From: Flammeovirga pacifica
GTDB lineage: Bacteria > Bacteroidota > Bacteroidia > Cytophagales > Flammeovirgaceae
Assembly: GCF_000807855.2 (NCBI RefSeq)
Contig: NZ_JRYR02000001.1
Span: forward strand, 4,012,489 to 4,076,488
Direction of reading: 5' to 3'
DNA length: 64,000 nt
The notes beneath the pieces were generated by a model. It was given only the letters and a program-made list of their open reading frames with translations, was not told where the DNA came from and made no database searches. Made by a program: the position numbers and the translations under genes. Positions 45,971 through 55,013 of the stretch are shown one piece after another; within the stretch, counting starts at the first letter, position 1, and each line of letters begins with the position of its first letter.

Positions 45971-45990
45971 TGGTAAATAACAGAATAACA

Positions 45991-46416
45991 ATGTTACAGC
46001 CAAAGAGAGTCAAGTTCAGAAAGAGACAAAAAGAGAGAAGTAGAAGCCATGGCGTCGCGCAACGCGGTCATAGCATCTCTTTTGGTAGCTTCGGTCTGAA
46101 AGCGCTTGAAGGAGGTTGGATCACAGCTCGTCAAATCGAAGCATCGCGTATTGCGATGACTCGTGCAATGAAACGTGAAGGTCAGGTATGGATTCGTATC
46201 TTCCCTGACAAGCCAGTTACTTCCAAGCCAGCCGAGGTACGTATGGGTAAGGGTAAAGGTGCCCCTGCTTATTGGGTTGCTCCAGTGAAAGCCGGAACAA
46301 TCTTGTTCGAATCTGATGGAGTATCAATCGAGAGAGCACAGGAGTCAATGAGATTGGCTGCGCAAAAGCTCCCAATCAAAGTGAAGTTTGTGGTCAGACC
46401 AGACTACGTAGGATAA
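45991..46416 (+). CDS. rplP: 50S ribosomal protein L16
   Basis: The 141-residue protein begins [16 protein letters not shown], the canonical L16 start. For that reason ATG 45991 is preferred to an in-frame GTG at 45970, which lies in the leader hairpin. The [23 protein letters not shown] segment and the [18 protein letters not shown] loop bind 23S rRNA near the A site; the latter contains the arginine-containing loop hydroxylated in some bacteria. It is unusual in being the first gene of the cluster here, since rpsC and the rest of the S10 group normally precede it. Confidence 0.97.
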   Translation: MLQPKRVKFRKRQKERSRSHGVAQRGHSISFGSFGLKALEGGWITARQIEASRIAMTRAMKREGQVWIRIFPDKPVTSKPAEVRMGKGKGAPAYWVAPVKAGTILFESDGVSIERAQESMRLAAQKLPIKVKFVVRPDYVG

Positions 46417-46424
46417 TCTGAGAG

Positions 46425-46757
46425 ATGAAAACAAAAGATTTAAAGGATCAGGTGAGAGGGATGTCTTCAGAAGAGCTTGCAGAGAATATTAAAACTTCTC
46501 AAAAGCAATTAGAAGATCTTGCTTATGCTCATGCAGTATCACCACTAGAGAACCCAATGCAACTTAGTGTACTTAGAAAGCAAGTAGCTCGTTTAAAAAC
46601 AGCTTTGCATGCAAAAGTAACAGTTGAATTGGAGGAAAAGGTTAAAGCTGAGAACGTAACTCGTGAGTCTATCTCTGAGTTCTTGCAAAAGTCAACGTTT
46701 TTAGCGCCTGTAAACAAGAAGATGGTTTTAAGAGCTATCGAGAAAGTTAACAACTAA
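46425..46757 (+). CDS. rpmC: 50S ribosomal protein L29 with C-terminal extension
   Basis: Residues 1-65 are a normal L29 helical hairpin (MKTKDLKDQVRGMSSEELAE, then ENPMQLSVLRKQVARLKTAL), which lies at the peptide exit tunnel and contacts trigger factor and SRP. Residues 66-110 are an extra charged and hydrophobic tail (ELEEKVKAENVTRESISEFL, LAPVNKKMVLRAIEKVNN), making the protein 110 residues against about 63 in E. coli. It starts eight bases after rplP and is followed by rpsQ after 21 bases. Confidence 0.95.
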   Translation: MKTKDLKDQVRGMSSEELAENIKTSQKQLEDLAYAHAVSPLENPMQLSVLRKQVARLKTALHAKVTVELEEKVKAENVTRESISEFLQKSTFLAPVNKKMVLRAIEKVNN

Positions 46758-46778
46758 GATACCTGATAGAAGAAGATC

Positions 46779-47033
46779 ATGGAAAGAAACTTCAGAAAGC
46801 AGCGTCTAGGAGTAGTAGTAAGTGACAAAATGGACAAGTCGATCTCAGTGCAAGTGGAAACACGTCAAAAGCACCCGATGTACGGTAAGTATATCAAGAA
46901 GACTAAAAAGTTCATGGCGCATGATGAAACTAACACTGCAGGTATCGGAGATACCGTTAGAATTATGGAGACGCGCCCATTGAGTGCGCGTAAGCGTTGG
47001 AGATTGGTGGAGGTAATAGAAAAAGCGAAGTAA
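46779..47033 (+). CDS. rpsQ: 30S ribosomal protein S17
   Basis: The 84-residue OB-fold protein shows the S17 pattern: [66 protein letters not shown]. It binds 16S rRNA helices 7 and 11 in early 30S assembly. The length equals that of E. coli. It is followed after 75 bases by rplN. Confidence 0.97.
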   Translation: MERNFRKQRLGVVVSDKMDKSISVQVETRQKHPMYGKYIKKTKKFMAHDETNTAGIGDTVRIMETRPLSARKRWRLVEVIEKAK

Positions 47034-47108
47034 TTCGTTCTTTTATCCATCTTCAAAATTTAAAAATTTTACAATCACCAAGTAAAGAATCCTTATTAGG
47101 ATAGGCAA

Positions 47109-47477
47109 ATGATACAACAGGAATCAAGACTGTCAGTAGCAGATAACTCAGGCGCAAAAGAGGTACTATGTATCCGCGTTTTGGGTGGTACAAAGAAGCG
47201 TTATGCTTCTGTGGGCGACAAAATTGTCGTTTCTGTAAAATCAGCGATCCCTTCTTCAAATGTTAAGAAAGGGACTGTATCTAGAGCGGTTGTTGTAAGA
47301 ACTAAAAAAGAAGTTCGTAGAAAGGACGGTTCTTACATACGTTTCGAAGACAATGCGGCAGTTCTATTGAGCGCGCAGGATGAGCCAAGAGGTACTCGTA
47401 TCTTCGGACCAGTCGCAAGAGAGCTTCGTGAGAAGCAATTTATGAAAATCGTTTCGTTAGCACCTGAGGTACTCTAA
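47109..47477 (+). CDS. rplN: 50S ribosomal protein L14
   Basis: The 122-residue protein begins [27 protein letters not shown] and ends [10 protein letters not shown], as L14 does, with GVVR-type internal signature [19 protein letters not shown]. It contacts L19 and the 30S subunit to form intersubunit bridges. The gene lies between rpsQ and rplX (five bases to the latter). Confidence 0.98.
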   Translation: MIQQESRLSVADNSGAKEVLCIRVLGGTKKRYASVGDKIVVSVKSAIPSSNVKKGTVSRAVVVRTKKEVRRKDGSYIRFEDNAAVLLSAQDEPRGTRIFGPVARELREKQFMKIVSLAPEVL

Positions 47478-47482
47478 GAGTT

Positions 47483-47806
47483 ATGAATAGAAAATTCCAT
47501 ATCAAAAAAGGCGACAAAGTAACAATCATTTCTGGCGATAACAAAGGCCAAGAAGGTGTTGTACTTAAAGTTGACCGTGAGAAGGAGCGTGCCATCGTTG
47601 AAGGTGTGAATATGGTTACCAAACACATCAAACCTACGGCTGAAAAGCCTGAAGGTGGTGTGAAAAAAATGGAAGCACCAATTCACGTTTCAAACATTAA
47701 GTTGATCGACCCTGAAACGGGTAAAGCTACTCGCGTAGGTCGTAAGCTTGACGAAAACGGTAAGTTGAAAAGAATTTCTAAGAACACTGGAAAATTTATC
47801 GACTAA
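47483..47806 (+). CDS. rplX: 50S ribosomal protein L24
   Basis: The 107-residue protein has an N-terminal KOW motif ([21 protein letters not shown]) and the [25 protein letters not shown] region of L24, an assembly initiator of the 50S subunit at the exit tunnel. Its TAA overlaps the rplE start by one base (TAATG), so translation of the two is coupled. Confidence 0.97.
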   Translation: MNRKFHIKKGDKVTIISGDNKGQEGVVLKVDREKERAIVEGVNMVTKHIKPTAEKPEGGVKKMEAPIHVSNIKLIDPETGKATRVGRKLDENGKLKRISKNTGKFID

Positions 47807-48354
47807 TGGCTACAGCGACAAGATTAAAGGACAAATACCAAGAGGAAATCGTTCCAGCATTGAAGGAACGTTTCAGTTACAAGTCTGTAATGCAAGTTCC
47901 AAAATTGGAAAAAATCGTCATCAACAGAGGTGTTGGTGAGGCAGTTGCAGATAAAAAACTTGTAGACATCGCAGTAGAAGAGTTATCTACTATTGCAGGT
48001 CAGAAAGCAGTACCGACGATGTCTAAGAAATCAATCTCAAACTTCAAATTACGTGAAGAAATGCCAATCGGTGCTCGCGTAACATTAAGAGGTGACAGAA
48101 TGTATCAATTCTTAGACCGTTTGATTACTATTGCTATTCCTCGTGAACGTGACTTCCAAGGTATCAAAGATAAATTGGATGGTCGTGGTAACTATACTTT
48201 AGGTGTGAAAGAGCAAATCATCTTCCCAGAGATCAAAATTGATCAAGTAAAGAAGGTGACAGGTATGGACATCACGTTCACTACCTCTGCTAATACTGAT
48301 GAAGAAGCTTATGAGCTTCTGAAATTATTTGGAATGCCTTTTAAGAAAAAATAG
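47806..48354 (+). CDS. rplE: 50S ribosomal protein L5
   Basis: The 182-residue protein shows the L5 signature [20 protein letters not shown] near the N terminus, then [25 protein letters not shown] and the C-terminal [29 protein letters not shown]. It binds 5S rRNA with L18 and contacts the P-site tRNA. It is coupled to rplX by start-stop overlap and followed by rpsN. Confidence 0.98.
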   Translation: MATATRLKDKYQEEIVPALKERFSYKSVMQVPKLEKIVINRGVGEAVADKKLVDIAVEELSTIAGQKAVPTMSKKSISNFKLREEMPIGARVTLRGDRMYQFLDRLITIAIPRERDFQGIKDKLDGRGNYTLGVKEQIIFPEIKIDQVKKVTGMDITFTTSANTDEEAYELLKLFGMPFKKK

Positions 48355-48369
48355 TAAACACGAGAAACT

Positions 48370-48639
48370 ATGGCAAGAGAAGCAATAAAAGCGAGAGAAC
48401 GCAAGCGCGAAAGATTAGTTGCTAAATATGCAGCAAAGCGTAAAGCGTTAAAAGAAGCAGGCGATTGGGAAGGTCTAGATGCTCTTCCTAAGAACTCTTC
48501 ACCGGTTCGTTTACACAATCGTTGTAAATTAACTGGACGTCCGAAAGGTTACATGCGTAAGTTTGGTATTTCACGTGTTACATTCCGTGAAATGGCATCA
48601 GCAGGTAAAATCCCAGGCGTTACAAAATCGAGCTGGTAA
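48370..48639 (+). CDS. rpsN: 30S ribosomal protein S14, zinc-independent form
   Basis: The 89-residue S14 ends in the conserved [38 protein letters not shown]. The pair of CxxC zinc motifs of the short form is absent, with one Cys only. It is therefore the cysteine-poor form, shorter than the 101-residue E. coli protein by a deletion in the middle. It acts in 30S head assembly with S10 and S19. Confidence 0.96.
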   Translation: MAREAIKARERKRERLVAKYAAKRKALKEAGDWEGLDALPKNSSPVRLHNRCKLTGRPKGYMRKFGISRVTFREMASAGKIPGVTKSSW

Positions 48640-48690
48640 TTTTAATTTAGGAACCTACGGCACAATGTGCTGTAAAAATATTTGCAAGCA

Positions 48691-49095
48691 ATGGCAATGA
48701 CAGATCCTATAGCGGACTACCTTACGAGACTTAGAAACGCGATTAGCGCTAACAAGCGTATCGTAGAAGTACCTGCTTCAAACATTAAGAAGCAGATGAC
48801 TAAGGTGCTGCATGACAAAGGCTTCGTTCAAGGCTACAAGTTCGAGGATGGTGTGAACACTCAAGGCGTAATTAAAATCGCATTGAAGTACCATCCAGTG
48901 ACTAAGCAACCTGCGGTTGTCGACTTAGAGCGTGTTTCACGTCCAGGTCTACGTAAGTATGCTAGCGCTAAGAACATGCCACGTGTACTTAATGGTTTAG
49001 GTATCGCAATTCTTTCAACTTCGAAAGGTGTGATGACTGACAAAGAAGCACGTGAACATAATGTAGGTGGCGAAGTACTTTGCTACGTATACTAA
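48691..49095 (+). CDS. rpsH: 30S ribosomal protein S8
   Basis: The 134-residue protein begins [18 protein letters not shown] and ends with [26 protein letters not shown], the S8 C-terminal signature. S8 binds the central domain of 16S rRNA and in E. coli represses the spc operon. ATG at 48691 was taken. ATG at 48697 (MTDP) is equally good, and a TTG at 48682 is unlikely. A small hairpin (GGCACA/TGTGCT) lies 17-30 bases before the start. Confidence 0.96.
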   Translation: MAMTDPIADYLTRLRNAISANKRIVEVPASNIKKQMTKVLHDKGFVQGYKFEDGVNTQGVIKIALKYHPVTKQPAVVDLERVSRPGLRKYASAKNMPRVLNGLGIAILSTSKGVMTDKEAREHNVGGEVLCYVY

Positions 49096-49177
49096 TAAAG
49101 ATTAGTACAATACTTTAATTATAACGGCTGACCGCTTCCCTAAAATGAGGAAGCCTTAAGCCTTAATTTGAGAAACC

Positions 49178-49732
49178 ATGTCAAGAATTGGTAAAAAGCC
49201 AGTTTCAATCCCTTCAGGTGTTGAGGTAAAACTTAACAGCAACGTAATCGTTGTAAAAGGACCTAAAGGTGAATTGCAACAGGAAATCAACAAAGACATC
49301 TCTATTGAAGTTGAAGGTTCTGAAGTACGTTTCGTACGTCCTTCAGATCATAAAGACCACCGCTCTTTGCACGGTCTTTACAGAGCTTTGACTCAGAACA
49401 TGATGGTTGGTGTATCTGAAGGATACAAAAAATCATTAGAATTAGTAGGTGTCGGTTTTAAAGCATCGGTACAAGGTCAACTTTTAGACCTTGATCTTGG
49501 TTATTCACACAGAATTCTTTTCCAAGTTCCAGCGGAAATCAAAGTGAGCGCTGAAACTGCAAAAGGTCAACCTCCTGTAGTTCACGTTGAAGGCGTGGAC
49601 AAACAATTAGTTGGTCAAGTAGCAGCTAAAATCCGTTCATTCAGAAAGCCAGAACCATACAAAGGTAAAGGTGTGAAGTATGTTGGTGAAGAGATTAGAA
49701 GAAAAGCAGGTAAAGCTGCTGGTAAAAAATAA
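49178..49732 (+). CDS. rplF: 50S ribosomal protein L6
   Basis: The 184-residue protein has the duplicated L6 fold: [19 protein letters not shown] at the start, the GPKGEL segment, and the second-domain signature [27 protein letters not shown]. It lies near the sarcin-ricin loop and the factor-binding site. The 82-base gap before it contains a hairpin (GCTTCC/GGAAGC) of unknown purpose. Confidence 0.98.
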   Translation: MSRIGKKPVSIPSGVEVKLNSNVIVVKGPKGELQQEINKDISIEVEGSEVRFVRPSDHKDHRSLHGLYRALTQNMMVGVSEGYKKSLELVGVGFKASVQGQLLDLDLGYSHRILFQVPAEIKVSAETAKGQPPVVHVEGVDKQLVGQVAAKIRSFRKPEPYKGKGVKYVGEEIRRKAGKAAGKK

Positions 49733-49737
49733 CAAGT

Positions 49738-50091
49738 ATGGCCACTAAGAAAGATCTGAGAAGACTGAGAATCAAGAGGGGTATTCGCAAGAAGATTTCA
49801 GGTACAGCTGAACGCCCTAGACTCTCTGTATACAAAAGTAATACTGCAATCTATGCGCAGTTGATCGACGACCAAACTGGCCGTACTCTTGTTGCCTCTG
49901 ATTCACGTGAGATGAATGCTGGAAGCAAAGCATCAAACGTTACATTGGCTACAGAAGTAGGCAAAAAGGTTGCTGAGAAAGCTACTGCTGCTGGTATTTC
50001 AACGGTTATTTTTGACCGTAACGGTTACCTTTACCACGGTAAAGTGAAAGCGTTAGCAGAAGGTGCTAGAGAAGGTGGTTTGAAATTCTAA
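49738..50091 (+). CDS. rplR: 50S ribosomal protein L18
   Basis: The 117-residue protein contains [43 protein letters not shown] and the C-terminal [19 protein letters not shown], all standard for L18, which attaches 5S rRNA to the large subunit. It starts five bases after rplF. Confidence 0.98.
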   Translation: MATKKDLRRLRIKRGIRKKISGTAERPRLSVYKSNTAIYAQLIDDQTGRTLVASDSREMNAGSKASNVTLATEVGKKVAEKATAAGISTVIFDRNGYLYHGKVKALAEGAREGGLKF

Positions 50092-50104
50092 AGAGTTGTC
50101 AGAG

Positions 50105-50620
50105 ATGAAACAAAACGTAACAAAAGTAAAATCAGCTGATCTAGAGCTTACAGAAAAAGTTGTTGCTATTAAGCGTGTAGCTAAGGTAGTAAAAGGCGGT
50201 AGACGCTTCAGCTTTTCTGCGATCGTAGTTGTAGGTAACGGTGACGGCGTTGCTGGTTATGGTTTGGGTAAAGCCAACGAGGTAACTGACGCAATCACTA
50301 AAGGCATCGACGACGCTAAGAAAAACCTAATGAAAGTTCCAGTACTTAAGGGTACTGTACCACACTCTCAAAAAGGTAAATTCGGAGGCGGACGCGTGCT
50401 AATCAAACCTGCATCTGCAGGTACTGGTGTTATCGCAGGTGGTGCGATGCGTGCAGTTCTTGAATCAGCAGGTGTACACGACGTATTAGCAAAATCACAA
50501 GGTTCTTCTAACCCACATAACGTGGTTAAAGCAACTTTTGATGCGCTACTTAAATTGCGTGACCCACGCATGGTAGCTGAGCAACGCGGAGTGAAATTAA
50601 GCAAAGTTTTTAACGGCTAA
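50105..50620 (+). CDS. rpsE: 30S ribosomal protein S5
   Basis: The 171-residue protein shows the S5 double-stranded-RNA-binding fold ([41 protein letters not shown]) and the C-terminal [20 protein letters not shown]. It influences decoding accuracy. ATG at 50105 (MKQNVTKV) is chosen over an in-frame TTG at 50096. Confidence 0.97.
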   Translation: MKQNVTKVKSADLELTEKVVAIKRVAKVVKGGRRFSFSAIVVVGNGDGVAGYGLGKANEVTDAITKGIDDAKKNLMKVPVLKGTVPHSQKGKFGGGRVLIKPASAGTGVIAGGAMRAVLESAGVHDVLAKSQGSSNPHNVVKATFDALLKLRDPRMVAEQRGVKLSKVFNG

Positions 50621-50638
50621 TCAAAAATTTAATCTGTT

Positions 50639-50818
50639 ATGGCAAAGATCCGTATTACTCAGGTTAGATCGTTGATCGGTCGTCCTGAAAGACAAAAACG
50701 CACAATCAAGGCGTTAGGATTAGGGAAAATCAACAAAACTGTCGAAAAAGATGTGAATCCACAGATTTTAGGGATGGTAAAAGCAGTTGATCACCTAATC
50801 AGCGTTGAAGAGTTGTAA
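50639..50818 (+). CDS. rpmD: 50S ribosomal protein L30
   Basis: The 59-residue protein starts MAKIRITQVRSLIGRPERQK and continues with RTIKALGLGKINKTVEKDV, the L30 signature, at its normal place between rpsE and rplO. L30 is a small beta-alpha protein of the 50S subunit. Confidence 0.96.
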   Translation: MAKIRITQVRSLIGRPERQKRTIKALGLGKINKTVEKDVNPQILGMVKAVDHLISVEEL

Positions 50819-50878
50819 TTTCTTTGTACTTTTGCATTTAGCATTAGTACTTTAAAAGGTATTAATTAGGAAACAGTC

Positions 50879-51328
50879 ATGAAACTGCATACACTAAGTC
50901 CTGCGAAAGGTGGTAAAGTACGCCAAAATAAGCGTGTAGGTCGTGGACAAGGCTCAGGCCGTGGTGGCACGTCAACACGTGGTCACAAAGGTGCTAAGTC
51001 GCGTTCTGGTTATAGCCAGAAGTTTGGCTTCGAAGGAGGTCAAATGCCACTACAACGCCGAGTGCCTAAATTTGGTTTTAAATCCCCTTTCAGAGTTGAA
51101 TATACTCCGATCAACTTGGAGAACATCCAAAAGATCGCTGATGAAAAGGGTATTACTACTTTCGCGTTAGAGACATTCGTGGAGTTAGGAGTTATTTCTA
51201 AGAACGGTAAAGTTAAAGTTCTTGGTAATGGCGAACTAACTGCAACAGTAGAGATTTCGGCGAACGCTTTCTCTGCATCTGCTAAAGAGGCAATCGAAAA
51301 AGCAGGCGGAAAAGCGATTACATTGTAA
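50879..51328 (+). CDS. rplO: 50S ribosomal protein L15
   Basis: The 149-residue protein begins MKLHTLSPAKGGKVRQNKRV, followed by the Gly/Arg-rich rRNA-threading tail GRGQGSGRGGTSTRGHKGAK and a C-terminal globular part with FEGGQMPLQRRVPKFGF. It is a late-assembly 50S protein. It is followed after six bases by secY, the usual order. Confidence 0.97.
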   Translation: MKLHTLSPAKGGKVRQNKRVGRGQGSGRGGTSTRGHKGAKSRSGYSQKFGFEGGQMPLQRRVPKFGFKSPFRVEYTPINLENIQKIADEKGITTFALETFVELGVISKNGKVKVLGNGELTATVEISANAFSASAKEAIEKAGGKAITL

Positions 51329-51334
51329 GAAGCT

Positions 51335-52657
51335 ATGAACAAGTTTGTCAAGACACTGAAGAACATTTTTTCAATCGAGGAGCTAAGAAACAGAATTTTA
51401 TTCACTCTGATGCTCCTAGCGATTTTTAGATTGGGCTCGTATATCGTACTGCCCGGCGTTGATCCGTCTCAGTTAAACTCTGATTCGGGGGGAATTCTAG
51501 GAATGTTGAACACCTTTTTAGGTGGATCATTCTCAAGAGCATCCATCTTCGCCTTGGGTATCATGCCTTACATTTCGGCATCCATTGTGATCCAATTGTT
51601 AAGTATGGCAGTGCCTTACTTCCAGCGTATGCAAAAGGAAGGGGAATCTGGACGTAAACGAATTAACCAAATTACGCGTGTTTTGACGATCGTGATTACA
51701 CTCTTTCAAGGATCAGGATATTTATATTCTACGATCCCTACGGAGGCAATCGTCATCAAACAGTCATTATTTTACCCAGCTTCCATAATCATTATGACAG
51801 CGGGTACAATTTTCTGTATGTGGCTTGGTGAAAAAATCACAGAAAAAGGAATTGGTAATGGTATCTCCATGTTAATCATGATTGGTATCATCTCTAGTTT
51901 CCCAACGGCATTGTATCAAGAAGTTGCTCAATTAGATCAAAATATCTTGTTTGTTGCCGAGTTAATTGCATTGTTCTTTATTGTAATGGGTGTTGTTCTA
52001 TTGAACGCAGCTGTTCGTAAAGTACCTGTTCAATATGCTCGTCAAGTTGTTGGAGCTGGAGGTAAGAAACGTACATTGGCTACTGGTCAACGTTCTTATA
52101 TTCCATTAAAAGTGAATGCTGCGAACGTGATGCCTATCATTTTCGCACAATCATTAATGTTCCTTCCTTCTATGATTGCAAACATTTGGGCAGAAACAAG
52201 TGATACAGCTAGATGGGTACAACAGAATTTTTCTGATTTTACTTCTGTAGCTTATAACGCGACATTTGCATTACTAATCTTAATCTTCACGTATTTCTAT
52301 ACGGCCATTACGATCAATCCTGATCAAATGTCAGAAGATTTAAAAAGAAATAATGCATTCGTTCCAAATGTAAAGCCAGGTGAAGAAACTTCGAACTTCA
52401 TTAGCTGGATTCTAGATAGAATCACATTACCTTCAGCAATCTATCTTGCGGTAGTAGCAATATTACCTGCTTTCGCTAGTATGTTGGGTGTAAGTGCAAG
52501 CTTTTCTAGATTCTATGGTGGTACATCACTTATTATCATGGTGGGTGTTATCTTAGATACTCTTCAGCAAATCGAATCATATTTGCTTATGCAAAATTAT
52601 GATTCAATGATGAAGTCTGGAAATATCAAAGGACGCCAAAACGTGGCAACAGTCTAA
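51335..52657 (+). CDS. secY: Preprotein translocase subunit SecY
   Basis: The 440-residue inner-membrane protein has ten predicted helices. Family marks include LGIMPYISASIVIQLL in helix 2, MAVPYFQRMQKEGESGRKRINQITR and the cytoplasmic loop GGKKRTLATGQRSYIPLKVNAANVMPIIFA that binds SecA and ribosomes, and FTYFYTAITINPDQMSEDLKRN. It forms the Sec channel with SecE and SecG. Its stop overlaps the map start (TAATG). Confidence 0.97.
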   Translation: MNKFVKTLKNIFSIEELRNRILFTLMLLAIFRLGSYIVLPGVDPSQLNSDSGGILGMLNTFLGGSFSRASIFALGIMPYISASIVIQLLSMAVPYFQRMQKEGESGRKRINQITRVLTIVITLFQGSGYLYSTIPTEAIVIKQSLFYPASIIIMTAGTIFCMWLGEKITEKGIGNGISMLIMIGIISSFPTALYQEVAQLDQNILFVAELIALFFIVMGVVLLNAAVRKVPVQYARQVVGAGGKKRTLATGQRSYIPLKVNAANVMPIIFAQSLMFLPSMIANIWAETSDTARWVQQNFSDFTSVAYNATFALLILIFTYFYTAITINPDQMSEDLKRNNAFVPNVKPGEETSNFISWILDRITLPSAIYLAVVAILPAFASMLGVSASFSRFYGGTSLIIMVGVILDTLQQIESYLLMQNYDSMMKSGNIKGRQNVATV

Positions 52658-53430
52658 TGGTATACTACAAAACAGAAGAAGAGATTGAACTGATGCGTAT
52701 CAGTGCCGATTTACTTGGCAGAACGCACGGTGAAATCGCAAAGAATATCAAAGAAGGGGTAAGCCTTAGTGCTATTGATAAACTCGCTAAAGAATTTATC
52801 ATGGACAATGGGGCTCACCCCTCATTCTTGGATTATAATGGGTTCCCAAATACATTGTGCATGTCATTAAATGATGTTATTGTACATGGTATTCCTTCCG
52901 ATTATGAATTAAAAAGTGGAGATGTAATCTCTATTGATTGTGGAGTTCTTTTAAATGAGTTTCATTCTGATAGTGCTTATACTTACCCTGTGGGTGAAGT
53001 TGAGCCTGAAGTAATGAAACTTTTAAAGGTTACTAAAGAATCACTTCAAAAAGGAATTGATGCTTGTAAAATCAATAACAGAATTGGTGATGTAAGCTTT
53101 GCAGTTCAGCAACATGCTGAAATGCATGGTTACGGTGTTGTTAGAGAATTGGTTGGTCATGGCTTAGGTAGACACCTCCATGAAAAGCCAGAAGTACCTA
53201 ACTATGGGAAACGTGGTAGAGGTTTGAAAATCAAAGATGGATTAGTAATCGCAATTGAACCTATGATTAATTTAGGAACAAGAGCAATTACTCAAGACAG
53301 AGATGGTTGGACAATTCGCACGAGAGATCGTAAACCATCAGCTCATTATGAACACACTGTGGCTGTTATTAATGGCCAAACAGAAGTGTTGACAACGTTC
53401 AAGTACATCGAGGAAGTATATCCATTTTAA
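52657..53430 (+). CDS. map: Type I methionine aminopeptidase
   Basis: The 257-residue enzyme removes the initiator Met. Dimetal ligands are visible in SIDCGVLLNEFHSDSAYTYP (two Asp), GHGLGRHLHEKPEVPN (His), VIAIEPMINLG (Glu) and YEHTVAVI (Glu), with the substrate His in VHGIPSDYEL. The pitta-bread fold length is normal. The start overlaps the secY stop by one base, so translation is coupled. Confidence 0.97.
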   Translation: MVYYKTEEEIELMRISADLLGRTHGEIAKNIKEGVSLSAIDKLAKEFIMDNGAHPSFLDYNGFPNTLCMSLNDVIVHGIPSDYELKSGDVISIDCGVLLNEFHSDSAYTYPVGEVEPEVMKLLKVTKESLQKGIDACKINNRIGDVSFAVQQHAEMHGYGVVRELVGHGLGRHLHEKPEVPNYGKRGRGLKIKDGLVIAIEPMINLGTRAITQDRDGWTIRTRDRKPSAHYEHTVAVINGQTEVLTTFKYIEEVYPF

Positions 53431-53446
53431 TTAAAAATAATATCAA

Positions 53447-53665
53447 ATGCCAAAACAATCTAATATTACCCAAGACGGTACGATCGTAGAGGCCCTTTCT
53501 AATGCAATGTTCCGTGTGGAGCTAAAGAATGGACATCAAGTTGTAGCACACATCTCTGGTAAGATGCGTATGCACTACATTCGTATCCTCCCAGGTGACA
53601 AAGTTCGTTTGGAAATGTCTCCATATGATCTTACTAAAGGAAGAATTGTTTATAGATATAAATAA
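53447..53665 (+). CDS. infA: Translation initiation factor IF-1
   Basis: The 72-residue OB-fold protein reads [69 protein letters not shown]. The length and sequence are standard for IF-1, which occupies the A site during initiation. It lies at its usual place between map and rpmJ. Confidence 0.98.
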   Translation: MPKQSNITQDGTIVEALSNAMFRVELKNGHQVVAHISGKMRMHYIRILPGDKVRLEMSPYDLTKGRIVYRYK

Positions 53666-53680
53666 TTCAAAAAAAATACC

Positions 53681-53688
53681 TATCTTTG
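53681..53688 (+). promoter_or_regulatory. Probable internal promoter (-7 element) before rpmJ/rpsM group
   Basis: TATCTTTG followed by CAGG fits the Bacteroidota -7 consensus. No good -33 TTTG is seen. A second TATTTTTG lies at 53756-53763. The 232-bp infA-rpmJ gap is long enough for a regulated leader of the alpha operon. Confidence 0.45.
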
Positions 53689-53897
53689 CAGGCCTGAATT
53701 TGGTGTTATTCAAATAGATTAACACGCAGTAACAAAATACCGGGATTATTCCTTGTATTTTTGCCTAATTAAGATGAAGGTATGTTTAGTGCATGTGATG
53801 TATTCAAGATTATTTGGATAGACTGAGCATGGATAGGCGACTTTCGGGTGCCTTGACATTTAAATCAGGGATTTTATACGTTTAAAAATTCGGAGCA

Positions 53898-54014
53898 ATG
53901 AAAGTCAAAGCTTCTATCAAAAAACGCAGCGCTGATGATAAAATCATCCGCCGCAAAGGTAAGTTGTACATTATCAACAAGAAGAATCCAAGACATAAAC
54001 AACGTCAAGGATAA
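53898..54014 (+). CDS. rpmJ: 50S ribosomal protein L36, cysteine-free form
   Basis: The 38-residue protein starts [20 protein letters not shown] and ends NPRHKQRQG. The three Cys residues of the zinc ribbon of canonical L36 are replaced (Ser, Asp, Asn), so it cannot bind zinc in the usual way. It lies after a long leader and before rpsM, the normal place. Confidence 0.96.
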   Translation: MKVKASIKKRSADDKIIRRKGKLYIINKKNPRHKQRQG

Positions 54015-54072
54015 TTCTTAGTACAACTACAAGAATTAATTTTAGTTTTACAAAACCGTTCACAAGTAAAAC

Positions 54073-54441
54073 ATGGCACGTATTGCAGGTGTTGACATTC
54101 CTAACAACAAAAGAGGTGTTATTTCTTTAACATACATCTTTGGATTAGGAAAAGCGTCAGCGGCGAGTATCCTTGCTGAAGCTGGAGTAAGCGAGGATAA
54201 AAAAGTTCAAGATTGGACTGACGAAGAATCACAAAAGATTCGTGAACTTATCACAGAAGGTCACAAAATCGAAGGTGAGTTAAAATCAGAAATTCAACTA
54301 AACATCAAGCGATTGATGGATATTGGATCTTATAGAGGCCTTCGTCACAGAAGAGGTTTGCCTGTTCGTGGTCAACATACCAAGAACAACTCACGTACTC
54401 GTAAGGGTAAACGTAAGACTGTTGCAAACAAGAAGAAATAA
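54073..54441 (+). CDS. rpsM: 30S ribosomal protein S13
   Basis: The 122-residue protein starts [28 protein letters not shown] and carries the tail [28 protein letters not shown], both typical of S13. It forms intersubunit bridges and contacts the P-site tRNA. It is the first of the alpha-operon genes rpsM-rpsK-rpsD-rpoA-rplQ. Confidence 0.98.
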   Translation: MARIAGVDIPNNKRGVISLTYIFGLGKASAASILAEAGVSEDKKVQDWTDEESQKIRELITEGHKIEGELKSEIQLNIKRLMDIGSYRGLRHRRGLPVRGQHTKNNSRTRKGKRKTVANKKK

Positions 54442-54477
54442 TTTAGTTCATAGCGCTTAGCTGAACATAAAAGAATT

Positions 54478-54873
54478 ATGGCTCAAAGAAGAAAAAACGA
54501 AAAAGCTAAGAAAAGAGTAGTTAATGTAACTCAGGAGGGAGAAGTGCATATCAAAGCATCTTTCAACAACATTATCATCTCTTTCACCAACAAAGAAGGA
54601 CAAGTTATTTCTTGGTCTTCAGCTGGTAAAATGGGCTTCAGAGGCTCAAAGAAAAACACTCCTTATGCTGCGCAACAAGCATCATCTGATGCAGCGAAAG
54701 TTGCATTTGACTTAGGTATGCGTAAAGCAGAGGTGTTTGTAAAAGGTCCGGGTTCAGGTCGTGAAGCGGCTATCCGTACTGTACAAAATTCAGGTATTGA
54801 GGTTACTATCATCAAAGATTGTACTCCACTACCACATAACGGATGTCGTCCTCCTAAAAGAAGAAGAGTCTGA
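54478..54873 (+). CDS. rpsK: 30S ribosomal protein S11
   Basis: The 131-residue protein contains [41 protein letters not shown] and the hallmark end [16 protein letters not shown]. It lies on the 30S platform near the Shine-Dalgarno binding cleft. Isoaspartate-prone Asn-Gly near the end is conserved. Confidence 0.98.
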   Translation: MAQRRKNEKAKKRVVNVTQEGEVHIKASFNNIIISFTNKEGQVISWSSAGKMGFRGSKKNTPYAAQQASSDAAKVAFDLGMRKAEVFVKGPGSGREAAIRTVQNSGIEVTIIKDCTPLPHNGCRPPKRRRV

Positions 54874-55013
54874 TTTGACCTTCTCTTATTTGAGAACATT
54901 CGGTATGAGTGTGTTATTAAAGTAAGGGTCTGTCGTATTAAGCCACGACAGAGATCATTAGCACCTCCTGAAAAAATTTAATTTTTAAAGACACTCCTAA
55001 AAATTCTAGAGAA

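Larger units (their letters stand above)
45585..45990 (+). other. Intergenic region and leader upstream of rplP
   Basis: This 406-bp stretch holds no trace of the S10-to-S3 ribosomal genes that normally precede rplP. It contains a clear promoter (45772-45802), a leader of about 180 bases with a possible 17-codon ORF (45838-45891, starting MSESPKDFNI) and a hairpin just upstream of the rplP start. Confidence 0.6.
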
